64,000 nucleotides of DNA from Phanerodontia chrysosporium (GCA_001910725.1 MJGA01000039.1:124001-188000), one strand, 5' to 3'. Counted from the first letter of the stretch, positions 20,421-32,319 are shown. Program-made: numbers and translations. Notes: generated from the letters alone by a model not told the origin.

Positions 20421-21681
20421 TATATGACAAGGTCACCAGCTCGGGGAGATAACGAAGTGCGTAACGACCGTGGGTTCGCCGCCTCTTTCGAGCGTGCTAC
20501 GGTCGTCCTTGGGAGCTGTGTTCATCAGTGAACCTTCTATTCCGAGGCCAGCTGTGATACGAAGATCAACCGGTGCAGGCAGAGGCCTATAGGAGGGAAG
20601 GGTCATTGTCGGGATCATTACGCGTTGCGTTCACATCTGAACCGGTTGGTGAGAGCAGCGCGCCCTCTGTGCCTAGCTGTGATGTCCCATTCAACACGAT
20701 CGGAGATATTGAACCGAGACGAGCACCTTTCCGCCTCTTACGGGCGCATGCAACGCAATGTGTTTGAGATAAGACAGTTCACTTACGGATTACCAGTTAC
20801 AGTACTTACCTGAGCAATCAGTGCAGGCTAGCTGAGCACGTGAGGCGAGCACTAGCGTCAGCGAGCGCCTAGCAGAGCATGAAGTTTTCTGCTCACGCAT
20901 CCCGTCCTCGACGACTGCTCTCGCAACCGTCCGTAGTACTTACAGACTTTTTTTTTCTACCACCACCGCTTTTATTTACTGCGTCGTTGTACGCTTTGCC
21001 TGCGGTGTGATGTTGCGAACGTGTCACTGCCCACCAGCGGCGCTCGTGACACGTCGCGCCGCTACGCGGCGCTGCCAACTCAAGAGCAGACATCACCGCA
21101 CGCAGACCGCCCTGAGCTCAAGCACAGACGAGCTGACTAATATGCTTGCTTATTAGACGCTGGTGTAAGATACTACACCTTAACTGCTTACTTAGGGGCT
21201 AACTGCCCTTTGTCATCGGACACCGGCAACATGTAATCGGAGCTGCATTTCTTCCGCATCACCAAGGCAAATATCCACCTGCGGCATCTCACAGCCTCCG
21301 AGTAAGCGGTCTTTCCGCCTCAACAGCGTGATGGATGCTAAACGCCACAACCACGCAAACGCCAATATTCCTCGTTCAGGTGCAGGCGCGCTGGTGAAGC
21401 ATGCGCGTGTCTTCAGTGAGCTGATATCTTTCTATGATACGCAGATAAATTCCATGGCCTTCTATGTTACCAAGTCCCGCATAACTGCAAAGCCGATGCG
21501 CGATGGTGCCTGCGAGCAATGCGAGTGATGCGTGGGAACGACACGTGAGCCCGGGAGCCCACAAGCATCCACCGGGGGCAAACAAATGCTGCGTCAGTTC
21601 GCCTCGTGCTGTTTCCTATTTCGCATACAAATGCTACCAAATCCGTGCTGGATACCATACTACAAGGCTGCAGCCTTGACC
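20421..21681. other. Intergenic stretch, small inverted repeats only
   Basis: 20421-20620 may hold 5' exons of the methyltransferase. Further on I see no gene. At 21020-21075 there is GTGTCAC...GTGACAC and three nearby GCGGCGC/GCGCCGC blocks, which could form small hairpins. Confidence 0.45.
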
Positions 21682-21688
21682 TATATAA
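21682..21688 (+). promoter_or_regulatory. TATA box of zinc-finger gene 1
   Basis: TATATAA lies 94 bases before the ATG at 21776. Confidence 0.5.
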
Positions 21689-21775
21689 TCTGCGGCATTC
21701 GGGAGATTGAGGCCAATCTCTCCCCCTTCTCGAAAGCCATCCATATCTATCAGCTAGCCGCGGCACCGAACCCCC

Positions 21776-23067
21776 ATGGCGCGCCGCAAGATTGAGCCCA
21801 AGTATGAGGTAGGGACCATCGCGACTCCGCGTTCCGCACGTCTAATCGGGGACGCTTAGCCTGCAGACTTTGAAGCGGGGCGGGTCCGCTGCCCTCTTTG
21901 CCCACTGGTCCCATCGAGCGGCTCTGAGCTCAAAGACCACATCGCGGATGTGCACAGAAATGCGCTAGAGGGGTTAGAGCTGGACAAAAAGGGGATTAAT
22001 GTCGTGACGTGAGTGCCCCGCGTCATGCGCAAACCGACTTACAGTACGACCCTGTCCTGGGATGCAGCGTAATCTACTGCGCATACAGGGACCACCAGTG
22101 CAAATTCTCAGCGCCGCGGCACCAGGTCGGAAACATGGACACACACATGAACCGGCACTTCAGCCTCAAGCCGCACCGCTGCCCGCACACGCAGGACGCG
22201 CAGGAAGACGAGCCCCCAGAGCACCCAGACCCCCCGTGCACACACGCCGATGCGGATCCGGCAAACCTGAGGAAGCACCGCCGCGACGCCCACGGGTGGA
22301 GGAGCGGCGCGACGGCGGCGCCCCCGCCGAACGGCGAGCCGACCTTCGGTGTGTTCAACGCGCAGCCGCAGGCCCTTCAGGTGCCCGAGGACATGCCTGC
22401 GACCGAAGCCATGCCCGGGCAGCCCGTCCGCCGTGCGCGCTCGACGTCCCGCGCGCGCTACGCGCCGTACACTGCCCCGCCGGCCGCTGCCCAGGCAGGG
22501 CCGTCGCGTGCCACAGAGGTGGCTGCGTTAGAGGCCTTCATGACCGCACCGTTGCCGACGCTGGACACAACCATGTATCCAGCAGAACTCGTTGCCCTGC
22601 CGTTCTCCGGGCTAAGTGTCACGGACGACGCTGCCCCGGCCGCTGCCTTCGACGGCGGTGCGGTTCAGAGCGTCGATGCGCCATTTCCCGGGTCCACAAG
22701 CGAGGACGGTGCTACTCCGGCCTCCACCGTAGATCTCTTGGTGTCTATTCTTCAGAGATCGCTCGAGAAACCTGATGTCCCCGCGCAGGCTCCCGTGTAC
22801 GCCGACGCCGACGCCGCCGCAACCGAGGAGGCTAGCTACGGGTGGTCGTCCCCGTCGAGCGCAAGCTCGGATGTGTATGGGCAGCCCATCGTTATGCCCA
22901 ACGCAGAACCGGGCTGGCACCCGGCGATATCGACCTTGACGTATTCTGGCCCCGAGCCTCTCCCAGAGAGCGAGCCTGTGCCGCGGAACCTCGTCGAGTC
23001 GGGGTGGTCACCCGACGTCATACTCAGGTTCAATCTTCTCGAGGCCCAGTCTCCCACGAGCGCATAG
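21776..23067 (+). CDS. C2H2-like zinc-finger protein 1 (putative transcription factor)
   Basis: Model: 21776-21808, 21860-22003, 22045-23067, 399 residues, all junctions in phase 0. Exon 1 has 11 codons (MARRKIEPKYE). Exon 2 encodes a finger-like CPLCPLV...LKDHIADVH. Exon 3 has CAYRDHQCKFSAPRHQVGN followed by MDTHMNRHFSLKPHRCPH, and PCTHADADPANLRKHRRDAH, i.e. further degenerate C2H2 units. The rest is Ala/Pro/Ser-rich, with a basic RRARSTSRARYAPY patch, as in transcription factors with a low-complexity activation region. The exon design, including the unusual GTGACG donor of intron 2, is shared with the gene at 24193. Likely nuclear. Targets unknown. Confidence 0.7.
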
Positions 23068-24192
23068 AAGAAGCATCCCACCCTCCTCGTGCTCGTGTCC
23101 TTCAATGCTTGCCACTGTTCCCTCCCGAGCGCCAAAGTCTCGAATACCCGCGCTACTGCCTTGGCTATCTAAACAATACATATCAGTCCCACGTATATAC
23201 ACTTGATACCACATCATGCATCGATTCCCCATGGTCCGTTCATCATCTAGAGCCTTAAATCCCACGATACCCTGTAGTTCAACTCCTTAGTACAGTGTGC
23301 ACTGTATCCATGGACTTGCAGAGGCAAAAGAAAACGAGCACGTACGCGTTCGTCCTCATTCGTCGTACGAGAAACCGTGAGCCGGCTGTAGTATCATCAA
23401 GGGCCTATAGCCTCCTGACAAGGTAGATAAAGAGTGGACAGCACACGAACAATCCCTTAATGGGCAGTTTCTGGTCAGAGCCGTGGGAATATTGCCACGT
23501 GGCCTGGACGCGGAGGAACGCTTTCCGTCTCGAAGGGTGCAGGCGCGCAAACGCTCCTGGACACGTACATCCACCTTCCTGCTTGCAACAATCTCGTCCT
23601 CGGCCGCTGTCTCCTCATGTCATGCACATTTGCGGCCGTCTTAGGGCTCTCTCACATATGCTTGGCTCCGCCCAGTCTTATCCCGCGCAACCCTCTGAAG
23701 TAGTACGCTTTGGTCGCTCTCAAAGCGCGTCAGGTGGTTGGGCATAGGTTCAGGTGCGTCAGAGAGCTCGTTCTTCCCGTTCATCCGCTTAACTCCAGCC
23801 CTAGTTTTGCTCTCTTCTCGCGAAGAACCCGACATTCCCACGCTTCATACATCCCCCCATATTGCCCGCTCAGCCTGATGAAGCAACTCACGGCGCGACG
23901 AACGGCCCCAGAAGAGCCCACGCAAGTTTCTTGGCGTACCGTCGCGTCTCTGCGTCCCCTGTTACGACGGCTCTATGCGTGCGCTTACACCACAGGCCGA
24001 GCGCCGAGACGCACCCACAGAGGCAAACACGAGGTGTTTGGAACTACCATACACGTGAAGCATGTGACTATAAGACGCGTTCTGGGCGTCTGCAGAGCTA
24101 ACCACATCTTCGACGCGACGCGTACATTGCAGCTTTACACTGTTCTCCTGCGCTTGAAGAACGCATTTGTAGTTTCTGTACTCAAGGACCAC
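23068..24192. other. Spacer between the two zinc-finger genes
   Basis: No protein-like frame recognised; longer frames here lack motifs and splice logic. It should hold the 3' end of gene 1 and the promoter of gene 2. A possible TATA-like TATAAGA lies near 24069. Confidence 0.5.
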
Positions 24193-25910
24193 ATGCCTCC
24201 ACCACCCGTGACGCCAATAGAACCCGTGAGTGTCGTACAATATGTCTGTCTGTCTCCCGCTCACGGCCACAACATGGTCAGGCGGGCGAGAATCCTATTG
24301 AGTGCCCGTTTCCTAACTGCACCTACGTTTCGAGACAACATACCACTCTGCCTTATTGGCACATCTGGTTACGCCATCTCAAGGACGTACATTTCAGCGA
24401 AAATCCTGACGGGGAGAACAAGAAGTCTGCCCAGTCGCAAGATGGGAAAGAGGAAGGGGAGAGCGTGGTAGTGCAAGTGACGCGAGGCGAATGCTGTTCG
24501 TAACACATATCTCATCCAATCCTTACAATACTGAACCCAGATGCCCAGGGAATGTCCATACAAATCACAAGGCTGCAAGGCAACCCCCAAAATCTGGGCT
24601 AACATGAAGCCGCATATGCTCAGACACAAGAACTTGTCCCCATATTGTTGCCGGTATTGCGATTGGAGCACGCCCGATACAAGCAATCTCAAGAAGCACG
24701 AGCGCCTCCAGCATGGTGTTTCCGACTCGCAGAGTGGAACCCAGGAGGCACAAGGGCTGCGCCGGACAACCTTCAATGACAACGCAAGCACTCTCGTTGC
24801 ACCGCTTCCCTCATACTCTGCGACTGTCACTACACCTGCACTCTCCGATGCACCGACGTTCCCCGAAACCTCCGCGCCGACGACCCCTGCGATACACCCG
24901 GACTGGAATGACGCACCGTCGCCGTCGCCGACACAAGCGCTAGATGCCACCTGCGATGTTGTACCGCGCAACTTGGAGATAGACCCCACCCTCCTTTCCT
25001 ATGCGTCGCTCTCTGCATGGGACACGCACGTTTCTTTTGCGACACTTTGGCGCGACGCGAATGACGCGTGGGCCGTAGGGCAAGCTGAACAAGAGGCCGA
25101 TACGGTCGCCGGGTCACGCCTCGAGGGGTTCTACCCGCAAAGCACGCATGCCGTCGCCGCCTCCGCCTCCGCCTCCGCACTCGGCGCATCATCCATAGCC
25201 CAAACGTATTGTTCGGCAATGGCCGCGCCAGCTCAGCTCCCTGCTCAAGGTCCGCCTGCGCGCCGCGCGCGGCTTGCGCAAAACGAGCGTTTCATGCCGT
25301 ACCAAGTCCCGACTGCGCAAAGGGTGCGAACGCGGTCGAGACAGGAGCCTATGCCCTCGCCGATAGCCTTGCCGTGCCTGCCGCCGGAGCTTGGCGCGAT
25401 CTTGGTCCCGCGGGATGGTGAACACCAGGAGCACGTCGATGAACTGCATCTCGCCCCCGAATCGAGCTCTACTCCCGCGAGCGCGAGCTATGCCGCCCGG
25501 CGGCGGCTGGCGACGCTGAATATGACGCATACATCGACCTCTTCTGCGCGCTCTTCGGAGAGGCTCCCGCCCCCGCTCCCGCACACCACGCCTCCCCGGG
25601 ACCCGCTCCTGTCGCGCCGACTGTCTCTTTGCCCACGTTCGACCCATTGACGGCTTTGATCGAGTTTGACAATGCTCGCGGTTACGACGACGACAGCGCT
25701 CACATGCAATCGCCGTCAGTCTACGCCGACAGCGCGGCACCTTTGGAGCACTCGTCCTACGGTGCTAACGATGAGCTTTGGACCCCGACGATGCTGCAGT
25801 TCATGGATCGAGAAGACTTGGTCGATCTGAATCTCCAGCAGGTGCCGTCTTCTCTGCAGTCGTACGACGATGCCGACGCCTGGGGCGATTGGTTGGATCT
25901 TTTTCACTGA
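24193..25910 (+). CDS. C2H2-like zinc-finger protein 2 (paralogue of gene 1)
   Basis: Exons 24193-24225 (11 codons, MPPPPVTPIEP), 24282-24476 (65 codons) and 24541 onward join in phase 0. Exon 2 has CPFPNCTYVSRQHTTLPYWH followed by LRHLKDVH; exon 3 starts CPYKSQGCKATPKIWANMKP, then HMLRH and CCRYCDWSTPDTSNLKKHERLQH, so there are three fingers. A long Ser/Pro/Ala-rich tail follows with a basic RRARLAQNERFMPYQ patch, comparable to gene 1. Around 25460-25505 the coding frame changes: from there the good frame reads DAEYDAYIDLFCALFGEAP and ends with DADAWGDWLDLFH, an acidic, activation-domain-like tail, at the stop 25908-25910. I could not find a convincing intron at the change, so a one-base frameshift or an atypical intron are both possible. 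Confidence 0.65.
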
Positions 25911-26131
25911 GCCCTCGATGCCGGGCTCCCTCGCTGGTCGAGGACGCCGACGGCGGTTCGTCTTCACAACCCTGTTTAAATCCCATCGCTGCTCTCCAAG
26001 ACTCCTTGTTGCTTTGAATCGTAGAGTCCCAGATGTATCGTTGTCGTCTTTGATCTGTCCCTGTCGCCTCCTTGTATGCATGTTGTGTAATGTGTTGTTC
26101 TCTTCGTGTTGTAACCAAGCACATATAGGTA

Positions 26132-27080
26132 TCATTGTCCAGTATATATCCATCGTACCCAGTCTTTGATCTGCTGCAACGCTAAAGACCTCTCCGGCTC
26201 GTGCCACGGAACGAGAATGAAATCATGGAACGCGTCGGGATACTCGGTGTACGTCGCCTTCGCCCCGATATCGCGCACCAGGCGGCGACTCCACGTGCGC
26301 ATCGCGTCGAGAGACTGCTCGGCGCCGCCTGCGATGACGAGCGTGTGCGGAAAGCCCGCGCAGAGGCCCTCCTCGCTCTCGAGGCGCAGCGAGCCGGGCG
26401 AGAGCCACGCGTTCGCCGCGAGCACACCGGGCGGGAGGCGCCCGCGGAGGCTGCGCGCGGTGTACCCGCTCATGAAGACGGCACGCACGAAGTCCGTGTC
26501 GCGCGCCGTCGTGTCGTGCTCCGTGCCCGCATGCGTGTTGCCCCAGTCGAGGCTCGGCGAGAGCAGCAGCGCGGCGCGCGGCGGCGGGAGCGCGGGCAGC
26601 CCCGCACGCACGGCGTACTGGATGATGCACGGTCGCGAGGTGGCCCCCGGCCGAGTCGCCGGCGACGACGATGTCTGCCGGCGCAAAGCCGAGCGCGAGC
26701 AGGTGGTGGTTACCCCGAGAGCGCGTCGAGGAGCGCCGCGGGGAAGGGGTTCGCGGCGGGGAAAAGGACGCAGAGGACGCGGTGCGGTAGTCGAGCGCGA
26801 AGGAGGAGAACAAGCTAGAGTCGCACCAAGAAAACTGAATTGAGGATTCTGCACTTTCGGTTTCAGTCGCCATGGACCTTGGTAGTGGTAGTAGGGCGTG
26901 CGAACGTCCGAAAGACGTTCGCGCCACGGAGGTGAGCGCCTCTGTGCCGACCCAGGGGGCTGTGCAGCCTGGTGCCAAGGACGCCTTTCCATCAACCAAC
27001 ACCTGCCAAGAACATACAGGGATATACAGTGAGCAGCCAGCTGGCTCTGTTCCACTCGTTAGACTCATGCAACCCCGCAT
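26132..27080 (-). pseudogene. Alpha/beta hydrolase (hormone-sensitive-lipase type), frame-broken
   Basis: Read on the minus strand, fragments of one hydrolase lie in different frames: FSSFALDYR, then NPFPAALLDALSG one frame over, then HLLALGFAPADIVVAGDSAGGHLA with the GDSAGG nucleophile elbow, then QYAVRAGLPALPPPRAALLLSPSLDWG, and FPHTLVIAGGAEQSLDAMRTW with TEYPDAFHDFILVPWHEPERS, which supply the Asp and His ends of the catalytic triad. At least three frame changes occur within about 150 bases (one looks like an extra A in the GGTAACC stretch near 26715), with no matching introns. I see no HGGG oxyanion motif upstream. This points to a decayed gene or a stretch of base errors. Confidence 0.6.
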
Positions 27081-27109
27081 CGTGGCGGAGCTTCAGGAGA
27101 AACCGCAGC

Positions 27110-27456
27110 ATGGGCGACCATGACGACGGCGTGCTACCAACGCGCACAGTATGGCGCCTTGAGTATTCTGACAGTGAGTCTGGCACTCGAATAGCACTCA
27201 CAGGCCCTCAGACCGTGCTTGCCACAGATGTTTCACTCGTGGCTACAGCTCTCGTCACGAATGCAGGTGCGTCGTGTCGTCTGCTTTGCACTGTGCTGTT
27301 GATGTGCTTTTCCTAGCGCTGCTCGCCTCGATGGCCAGAGTGCCACCTTCATGGAACCACTTGATTGTTGCTGTGTATGCCACCATTATCTTCCTTGGCA
27401 CGTCGTTCAAGCTCGTGCGGAGGGAAGTGCCAGTTGGACGGCCTAGATCAGAGTAG
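27110..27456 (+). CDS. Small predicted membrane protein, two helices
   Basis: Exons 27110-27266 and 27317-27456 joined by a 50-base intron (GTGCGT...CCTAG) give 98 residues with consistent phase. Two hydrophobic stretches are seen: DVSLVATALVTNAALLASMA across the junction and HLIVAVYATIIFLGTSF, followed by a basic KLVRREVPVGRPRSE tail. No family recognised. More exons downstream, where another hydrophobic stretch (AQYVVAAGLWRVYVGYSVG, 27536-27592) occurs, are possible. Confidence 0.4.
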
Positions 27457-28121
27457 GATGTCGTATTCCGGAGGGCCATGGTCATGCTCGTGCTCAGCCT
27501 CGTAATGGATGCCACTGTTTATTGCGTTTATTGCGCGAGCCCAGTATGTGGTTGCAGCGGGCCTATGGAGGGTGTACGTCGGCTACTCGGTTGGAATACC
27601 CTGCGTAGCTTTATGCGACACTTCCGTCGGCCAACCTCATATCCGCACAACGTCAGGCGAGCAGCTTGCAATTATGAAATGGGAGAGAGCGCCTTACATT
27701 TAATCTTTGTCCTACTGCTGTATCCTTCGTCCTCATTCTGCTGGAGTCCGTGGGGACGACTTCACGCGTAGTCGAGTGTGAACATGCCAGAAAGACCAGG
27801 ATATAGAATGCACCGGCTCGGTCCGCGTGCCGCTCCGCGAACCGCGCCGATCCGCGTTCCAGCGCTTGATTCACGTGATGCTAGACGCCCGGAGCGGACG
27901 AGCCCCGCCACCCCCGCCCCTGCGCCCGCCGTCGATCACAGATCGAGTGTCAAGATGGTGGCGTCTTCGACGCCTTGGTGGAGCTGCTTCGCGTACACAC
28001 CCTCTGTATTTAGAAGTTTGTAGTCCTAATACAGTATCTTCGTTCTACTCTTGGTGTGTGCTTCGACAACCCTTCGACGCCCTCTTGCAGACGATCGAGG
28101 CTGCCCATCGCCCATGGACTG
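27457..28121. other. Spacer with a GC-rich imperfect repeat tract
   Basis: 27805-27860 holds closely spaced CCGNNCCGCG-like steps followed by GCGTTCCA and ATTCACGT. A similar GC tract followed by the same two octamers occurs at 46645-46710. Otherwise nothing clear. Confidence 0.4.
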
Positions 28122-28128
28122 TATAAAA
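28122..28128 (+). promoter_or_regulatory. TATA box of gene G1
   Basis: TATAAAA lies 159 bases before the ATG at 28281. A long pyrimidine-rich tract (28160-28265), typical of fungal promoters and leaders, lies between. Confidence 0.6.
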
Positions 28129-28280
28129 CCCGCCCGTCCGCCTGCGCGAGGGCCCCGCACCGCGCCCCCTTCCCCTCCTCTTACCCCCGTTCTTTGCGCC
28201 CCTCCGCCAACCATCCCGTGTCCTTCCCTACATCTGTAACCTTCCCTCCTTCTTTCCTCTCGACTCAGCGCCCCCGTTTC

Positions 28281-30924
28281 ATGCCCTGGCGCGTCCTCTG
28301 GAACCTTCTCGACATCCAATTTTGTACGAGCTCCGGTTGCGGCCTTGCGCTCCTCATCCCAGTGTTCTGTAACGGCTCGAACTACCCTGAACATCTCGGC
28401 CTGTGGTATCTCATCGTGCGTACCCTGTTCGGCTCGTGCATCCATCCCTAACATCCTCCCGCTAGTGCCTTCTACATCCCAAGGCCTCCATTACCTGGAT
28501 TCCAACCTACGACCCCGAAAGAAACGCAGCGGCGTCTGCGTACACACGCCCCGCTCGGAACCAAATGGAGTACTGGCAGATATGGGAGGAGTCAGATCCC
28601 GTCAGCTTCGAGCGTAAGCTACGTGAGGAACCCGGCATGTTCCCTGCCTCAGTTCAACGACGCTACGGTCTACTCGATCCACCCCAGAAAGCAAAGCGCA
28701 AGGGCCGCACGAGTGGCAAAGACCTCGCCGCAGACGCAGTGAATGCACCGACCTCGCCTCCGAAGAAGGCTCCCGGCAAGCGCAAGGCCCGCGTGAGCAA
28801 CCAAGGGCCTGTTGCAGCCGCAGAGAACGCAGAACCCTCCAAGAGGTATCGGACACGCTCACGGGGCAAGCCAGACGACAACCCGACGGACATTCCTCCA
28901 TCTGACGAGGCTGTAGCTGTAGCGCAGCAAATCCTGCCAGGTGTGTTGCGCCTGTTGAGCCATCGGTTCAGTGCTGACGTGTTTGCACCCTTCTCACCGA
29001 TCTCCAGAGGCAATCGCAGGACACACTCGTACCGTGTCCCGTGGTCGTGGTCGTGGGCGTGGGCGTGGGCGTGGCGGACGAGCGGCTGCCGCCTCGAGGC
29101 AGGAGATTGCCTGTGAAGAGCAGGAAACTGGTGAGTACCGTGCTGTGCTGGGGATCCTGGGGCGGCTTGCTTACTCTGGCGCAGATCCAGCACCGACATC
29201 GTCGACGCCTACTACGACAAAGGCTACGACAAAGAAGGTGTACAAGTCGCAAATCGCCGATGTAACTGGTAACTCGCCCTTCCGCGCCGCCCTTCACGAA
29301 CATCAGTTGCAGAAGCAGACTGCGGAGGCCGTCAAGCTGCTCAAAGAGCGTGCAGACAACAGTCTCGTAGTCCAGGTCTGGGATAAAGTGGATCGCAATG
29401 TGAGCTCGCTGTTCTCTTCTACAAGACGTATCGCCTCACGTACCTATAGGGGAAGCCTTCCGCGTACTCTGCCGAAGCCCGTGTGTTTGGTACCGAGAGA
29501 ATTTTGGTGCTGGACGACGCTCTTCTCGCAAGACTTCACATCGAGCGTGACGAGGACGGCGGTTTCTTCCGCTTCGATCGCAAGTTCGGTGGATGGCTTG
29601 GGCAGGTTCCCAACCAGGTCGTATCCCTCAGTAAGGCCGAGACCATCGTAGACTTGCGTTCGGCCACCGCAGAGGAGCCTCCTGAGTTTCAGGATTACTA
29701 CGATGGCACCTCTGCCGAGGGTGTCACCCCAACGAAACGCGCTGCAGTTCGCAAGGCCCACCAGCTTGCAGCAGAACGTCAGGCCGCCCTAGCAGGCCTC
29801 GGGCATCCCTTGGGATCTTCGCCTGCCTTAGGTTTCGCAAGCTCACCGTCGCTACCTTCAACAGCGGCGATGCCAGTTGTTCGGACGCTGGATAAGGGCA
29901 AAGGTGAGCTCGTCTATTGCTCCCCGTCCTCTGTGCATACGCCGAACTCACCTGCCCAACCCACTCAAGGCAAAGCCGTCATTTCGCCCAGATCAGAAGC
30001 CATTATACCGCCTCCGCCGCCCGTCCCGCCAGTAGCGCCAGTGCTCGGTCTTGACAAAGGTGAGCATCCGCTCGTCATCACCGGCCGGTTGCTCACGTCC
30101 CGTACGCTGAAGGTGATCGCCAAGCAGTTACGGCAGCACAGAACCCCGCCAAACAAGAGGGTGTCTCACCTGCCGAGTTCGATTTCACGTTCTCGTCGGA
30201 CTGGGACATTCAGGCTTTGTCGTCCTCCGCGCCTTCCCCGCCTCCCGTAGCCGGCCCGTCAAAGGAGTACTTGGATTGGAAGGCCGAGTGCGCCATGCTC
30301 GCAGCTGGACGAGACCCGTATGCTTCGTCGCCGATCTCCATCTCCACTGGCTCTCCTGCGCCCTCAGCTAGCCGCTTTGACTTTGACTTCCTGGATGCCT
30401 CACCGACGCCGCCTCTCCTGCCAGAGTCCAACGTGGAGGTTGGGGTTGACGCGGAGGCTGAGGTTGATGCGGAGGTCGAGGACATTGCAGAGGTGGAAGT
30501 CGACGCAGAGGTAGAGGTTGACGCAGAGGTCGAGGACGTCGCAGAGGTTGAGGTCACCGTAGAGGCCGAAGATGGCTCGCACGTCGCTGCGCGCGAGGGC
30601 TTCCCCGAGACATTTCATGTCTGCGACCACGCCTTGCTCTTCCGACTCTATTGGAACAAGATCGGCTTTCGCAAGAAGGTCCACTATCCCGGCTTCCGCA
30701 AGATCTTCGGCTTCGACTTTCCCAACAAGGGGCCGCGAAAAGGCTGGTCGAAGTTCCATGACCACCAGAACATCTTCTACGCCATCCCCAGCGACGTTAT
30801 CGCCGAGTTCGAAGCGCATGGCTGCAAACCCGAGGGTCTGTGGAGTGCCATGGTCCAGGCCCTTGTAGACCGTGGTCTCTACGACGAGATCTGCGCAGCT
30901 GCAAAGAGCCATGCCAAGAAATGA
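28281..30924 (+). CDS. Large protein of unknown family (G1) with Cys-rich start, RG repeat and acidic repeat
   Basis: Five exons, 28281-28415, 28466-28940, 29008-29399, 29450-30059 and 30137-30924, give 799 residues; every junction is GT...AG and all phases fit. The N-terminus is Cys-rich (FCTSSGCGLALLIPVFCNG, then HLGLWYLICLL). Basic, Lys/Arg-rich segments follow, then an RGRGRGRGRGRGGR box at the second junction, a conserved-looking FGTERILVLDDALLARLHIE and GFFRFDRKFGGWLGQVPNQV region, a Pro-rich stretch, an acidic repeat of VDAEVEVDAEVE units encoded by a DNA repeat at 30435-30560, and a C-terminal module FRLYWNKIGFRKKVHYPGFR with FGFDFPNKGPRKGWSKFHDH. RG boxes commonly bind RNA or DNA. 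The family is not recognised. It may belong to the same mobile unit as G2 and the KDZ gene, but that is inference from proximity. Confidence 0.65.
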
Positions 30925-31092
30925 GGTGAGTTAACACTACCTTTCTCGATGTGCGATTCACCCACCTGGTACATTGTCGTGCCCGAGCAGGTACCGTTCA
31001 TGGCTTTCTTCCCTTGTAGTTTTGTTGTTTCGCGCGATGTATAGGACTGTAATTTGTGTAATGAAATGAAATGTTCGACAAGACTCAGGGGA

Positions 31093-31467
31093 TGCACAGA
31101 AATTCTGCGCATCCGCGCTGGCACTTCATCGGCGTAGGCGTCCTTGGGGATGGGTACGGGGATCCATGGGTGAGGCGGCTCGTCCTAGCGTCGGATTGTC
31201 GGCAAGTCATCGCTCGCGCACAGAAATTCTGTGTCGAACGGCGTCGGCGGGTCCAAAGAGGTCGTCGCTCATGCACAGAGATTCTGTGCAAGAACACGAG
31301 AACGCCGGGGAGGAGGTCGTCGCTCATGCACAGAGATTCTGTGCAAGAACACGAGAACGCCGGGGAGGAGGTCGTTGCTCATGCACAGAGATTCTGTGCA
31401 TGAACACGAGAACGCCGGGGAGGCCATGTTGAAGGTCGTCGTCGTCCATGCACAGAGATTCTGTGCA
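31093..31467. repeat. Palindrome array 1 (six units, GAT/AAT centre)
   Basis: Six short dyads at 31093-31112, 31217-31234, 31272-31290, 31327-31345, 31382-31400 and 31449-31467. The best unit is TGCACAGA, centre GAT, TCTGTGCA. Units 1 and 2 have centre AAT and slightly different arms. Units 3 to 5 are also part of a 55-base tandem repeat. The array lies between the 3' end of G1 and gene G2. Confidence 0.85.
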
Positions 31468-31687
31468 AGGACGGGATGATCTGGCACCGGGGTCAACGCA
31501 GGAGGTGAGATTGGGCATTGACGCTCACAGAGGTTGGAATCCCGCCCTCCTCGGATCACCGCCAGGACCCTGGTGGCGTTCTGACGCCCGCTCCTGTCGG
31601 GGAACTGTGGGACTCTGTCTCGCTCACGCTTGACGCTGCCGCGCCTCCGTCTCCTCCTCCCGCCCACCACCCCCGCCTCACCGCGTT

Positions 31688-32092
31688 GACGTTCGAATTT
31701 CGAACGGCCGTGGTACCTCAAGACTGCCTCAAGACCGACCTTCTCGTCACCTACGTTCGAATCTCGAACGTGCGTGATTGTGGACCACTACACGCGCACT
31801 CTCGGACGCTGCGCACTCTCGGACGCTGCACCCCGCCATCCCGCTTCAACTTGCCTCAACTTGCCTCACCGCGTCGACGTTCGAATCTCGAACGCCCGTG
31901 GCACTTCAAGACCGACCGCGTCGTCACCTACGTTCGAATCTCGAACGTGTGTGACTGTCGCGCGACCTCAACCTTCGCATTCTCGCCTCCTACCCCTTCT
32001 CTTCTCCCAGCACACCGACGTTCGAATCTCGAACGGCCGTGTCCTCCTACCGCCTCTCGCCTCCCAGCACACTGACGTTCGAATCTCGAACG
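31688..32092. repeat. Palindrome array 2 (six units, CGTTCGA arms)
   Basis: Six dyads of the form ACGTTCGA, centre ATC (once ATT), TCGAACG(T), beginning near 31690, 31753, 31877, 31930, 32018 and 32075, spaced 53 to 124 bases. Arms differ completely from array 1 outside the innermost GA/TC, yet the design (seven to eight base arms, three-base centre) is the same. The array lies directly upstream of gene G2. Confidence 0.85.
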
Positions 32093-32319
32093 GCCGTGTC
32101 ACCCTTGCATCCGACCTTCCGACCTTGGTCCAGCCGTTACTACCATCTGTGCATTCCAAATAATGTCGCTGGCCATTCCGTGCACTAACACAAGTTCCTA
32201 CTCACACAGCGGTAACCCACGCGAGCCTTGTTCTAACTAGGAAAACAACGCAACGCACCATCCGTAAGTGTCACCTCGCGCTCTCGGTGCCCCCGCTAAA
32301 CCAGACCGTTCAGAATCCG

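Noticed and set aside
23710..24471. 253-codon frame before zinc-finger gene 2 as a separate protein
   Set aside because: The spliced zinc-finger model uses another frame with clear C2H2 residues and good introns over the same bases.
31753..32092. tRNA B-box-like GTTCGAATC in array 2 as tRNA or tRNA-derived repeats
   Set aside because: There is no A box, acceptor stem or cloverleaf around any unit, and the motif is one half of a perfect dyad, which explains it fully.
31093..32092. CRISPR array
   Set aside because: The genome is fungal, unit spacing is irregular, repeats are self-palindromic with changing arms, and no cas-like gene is present.
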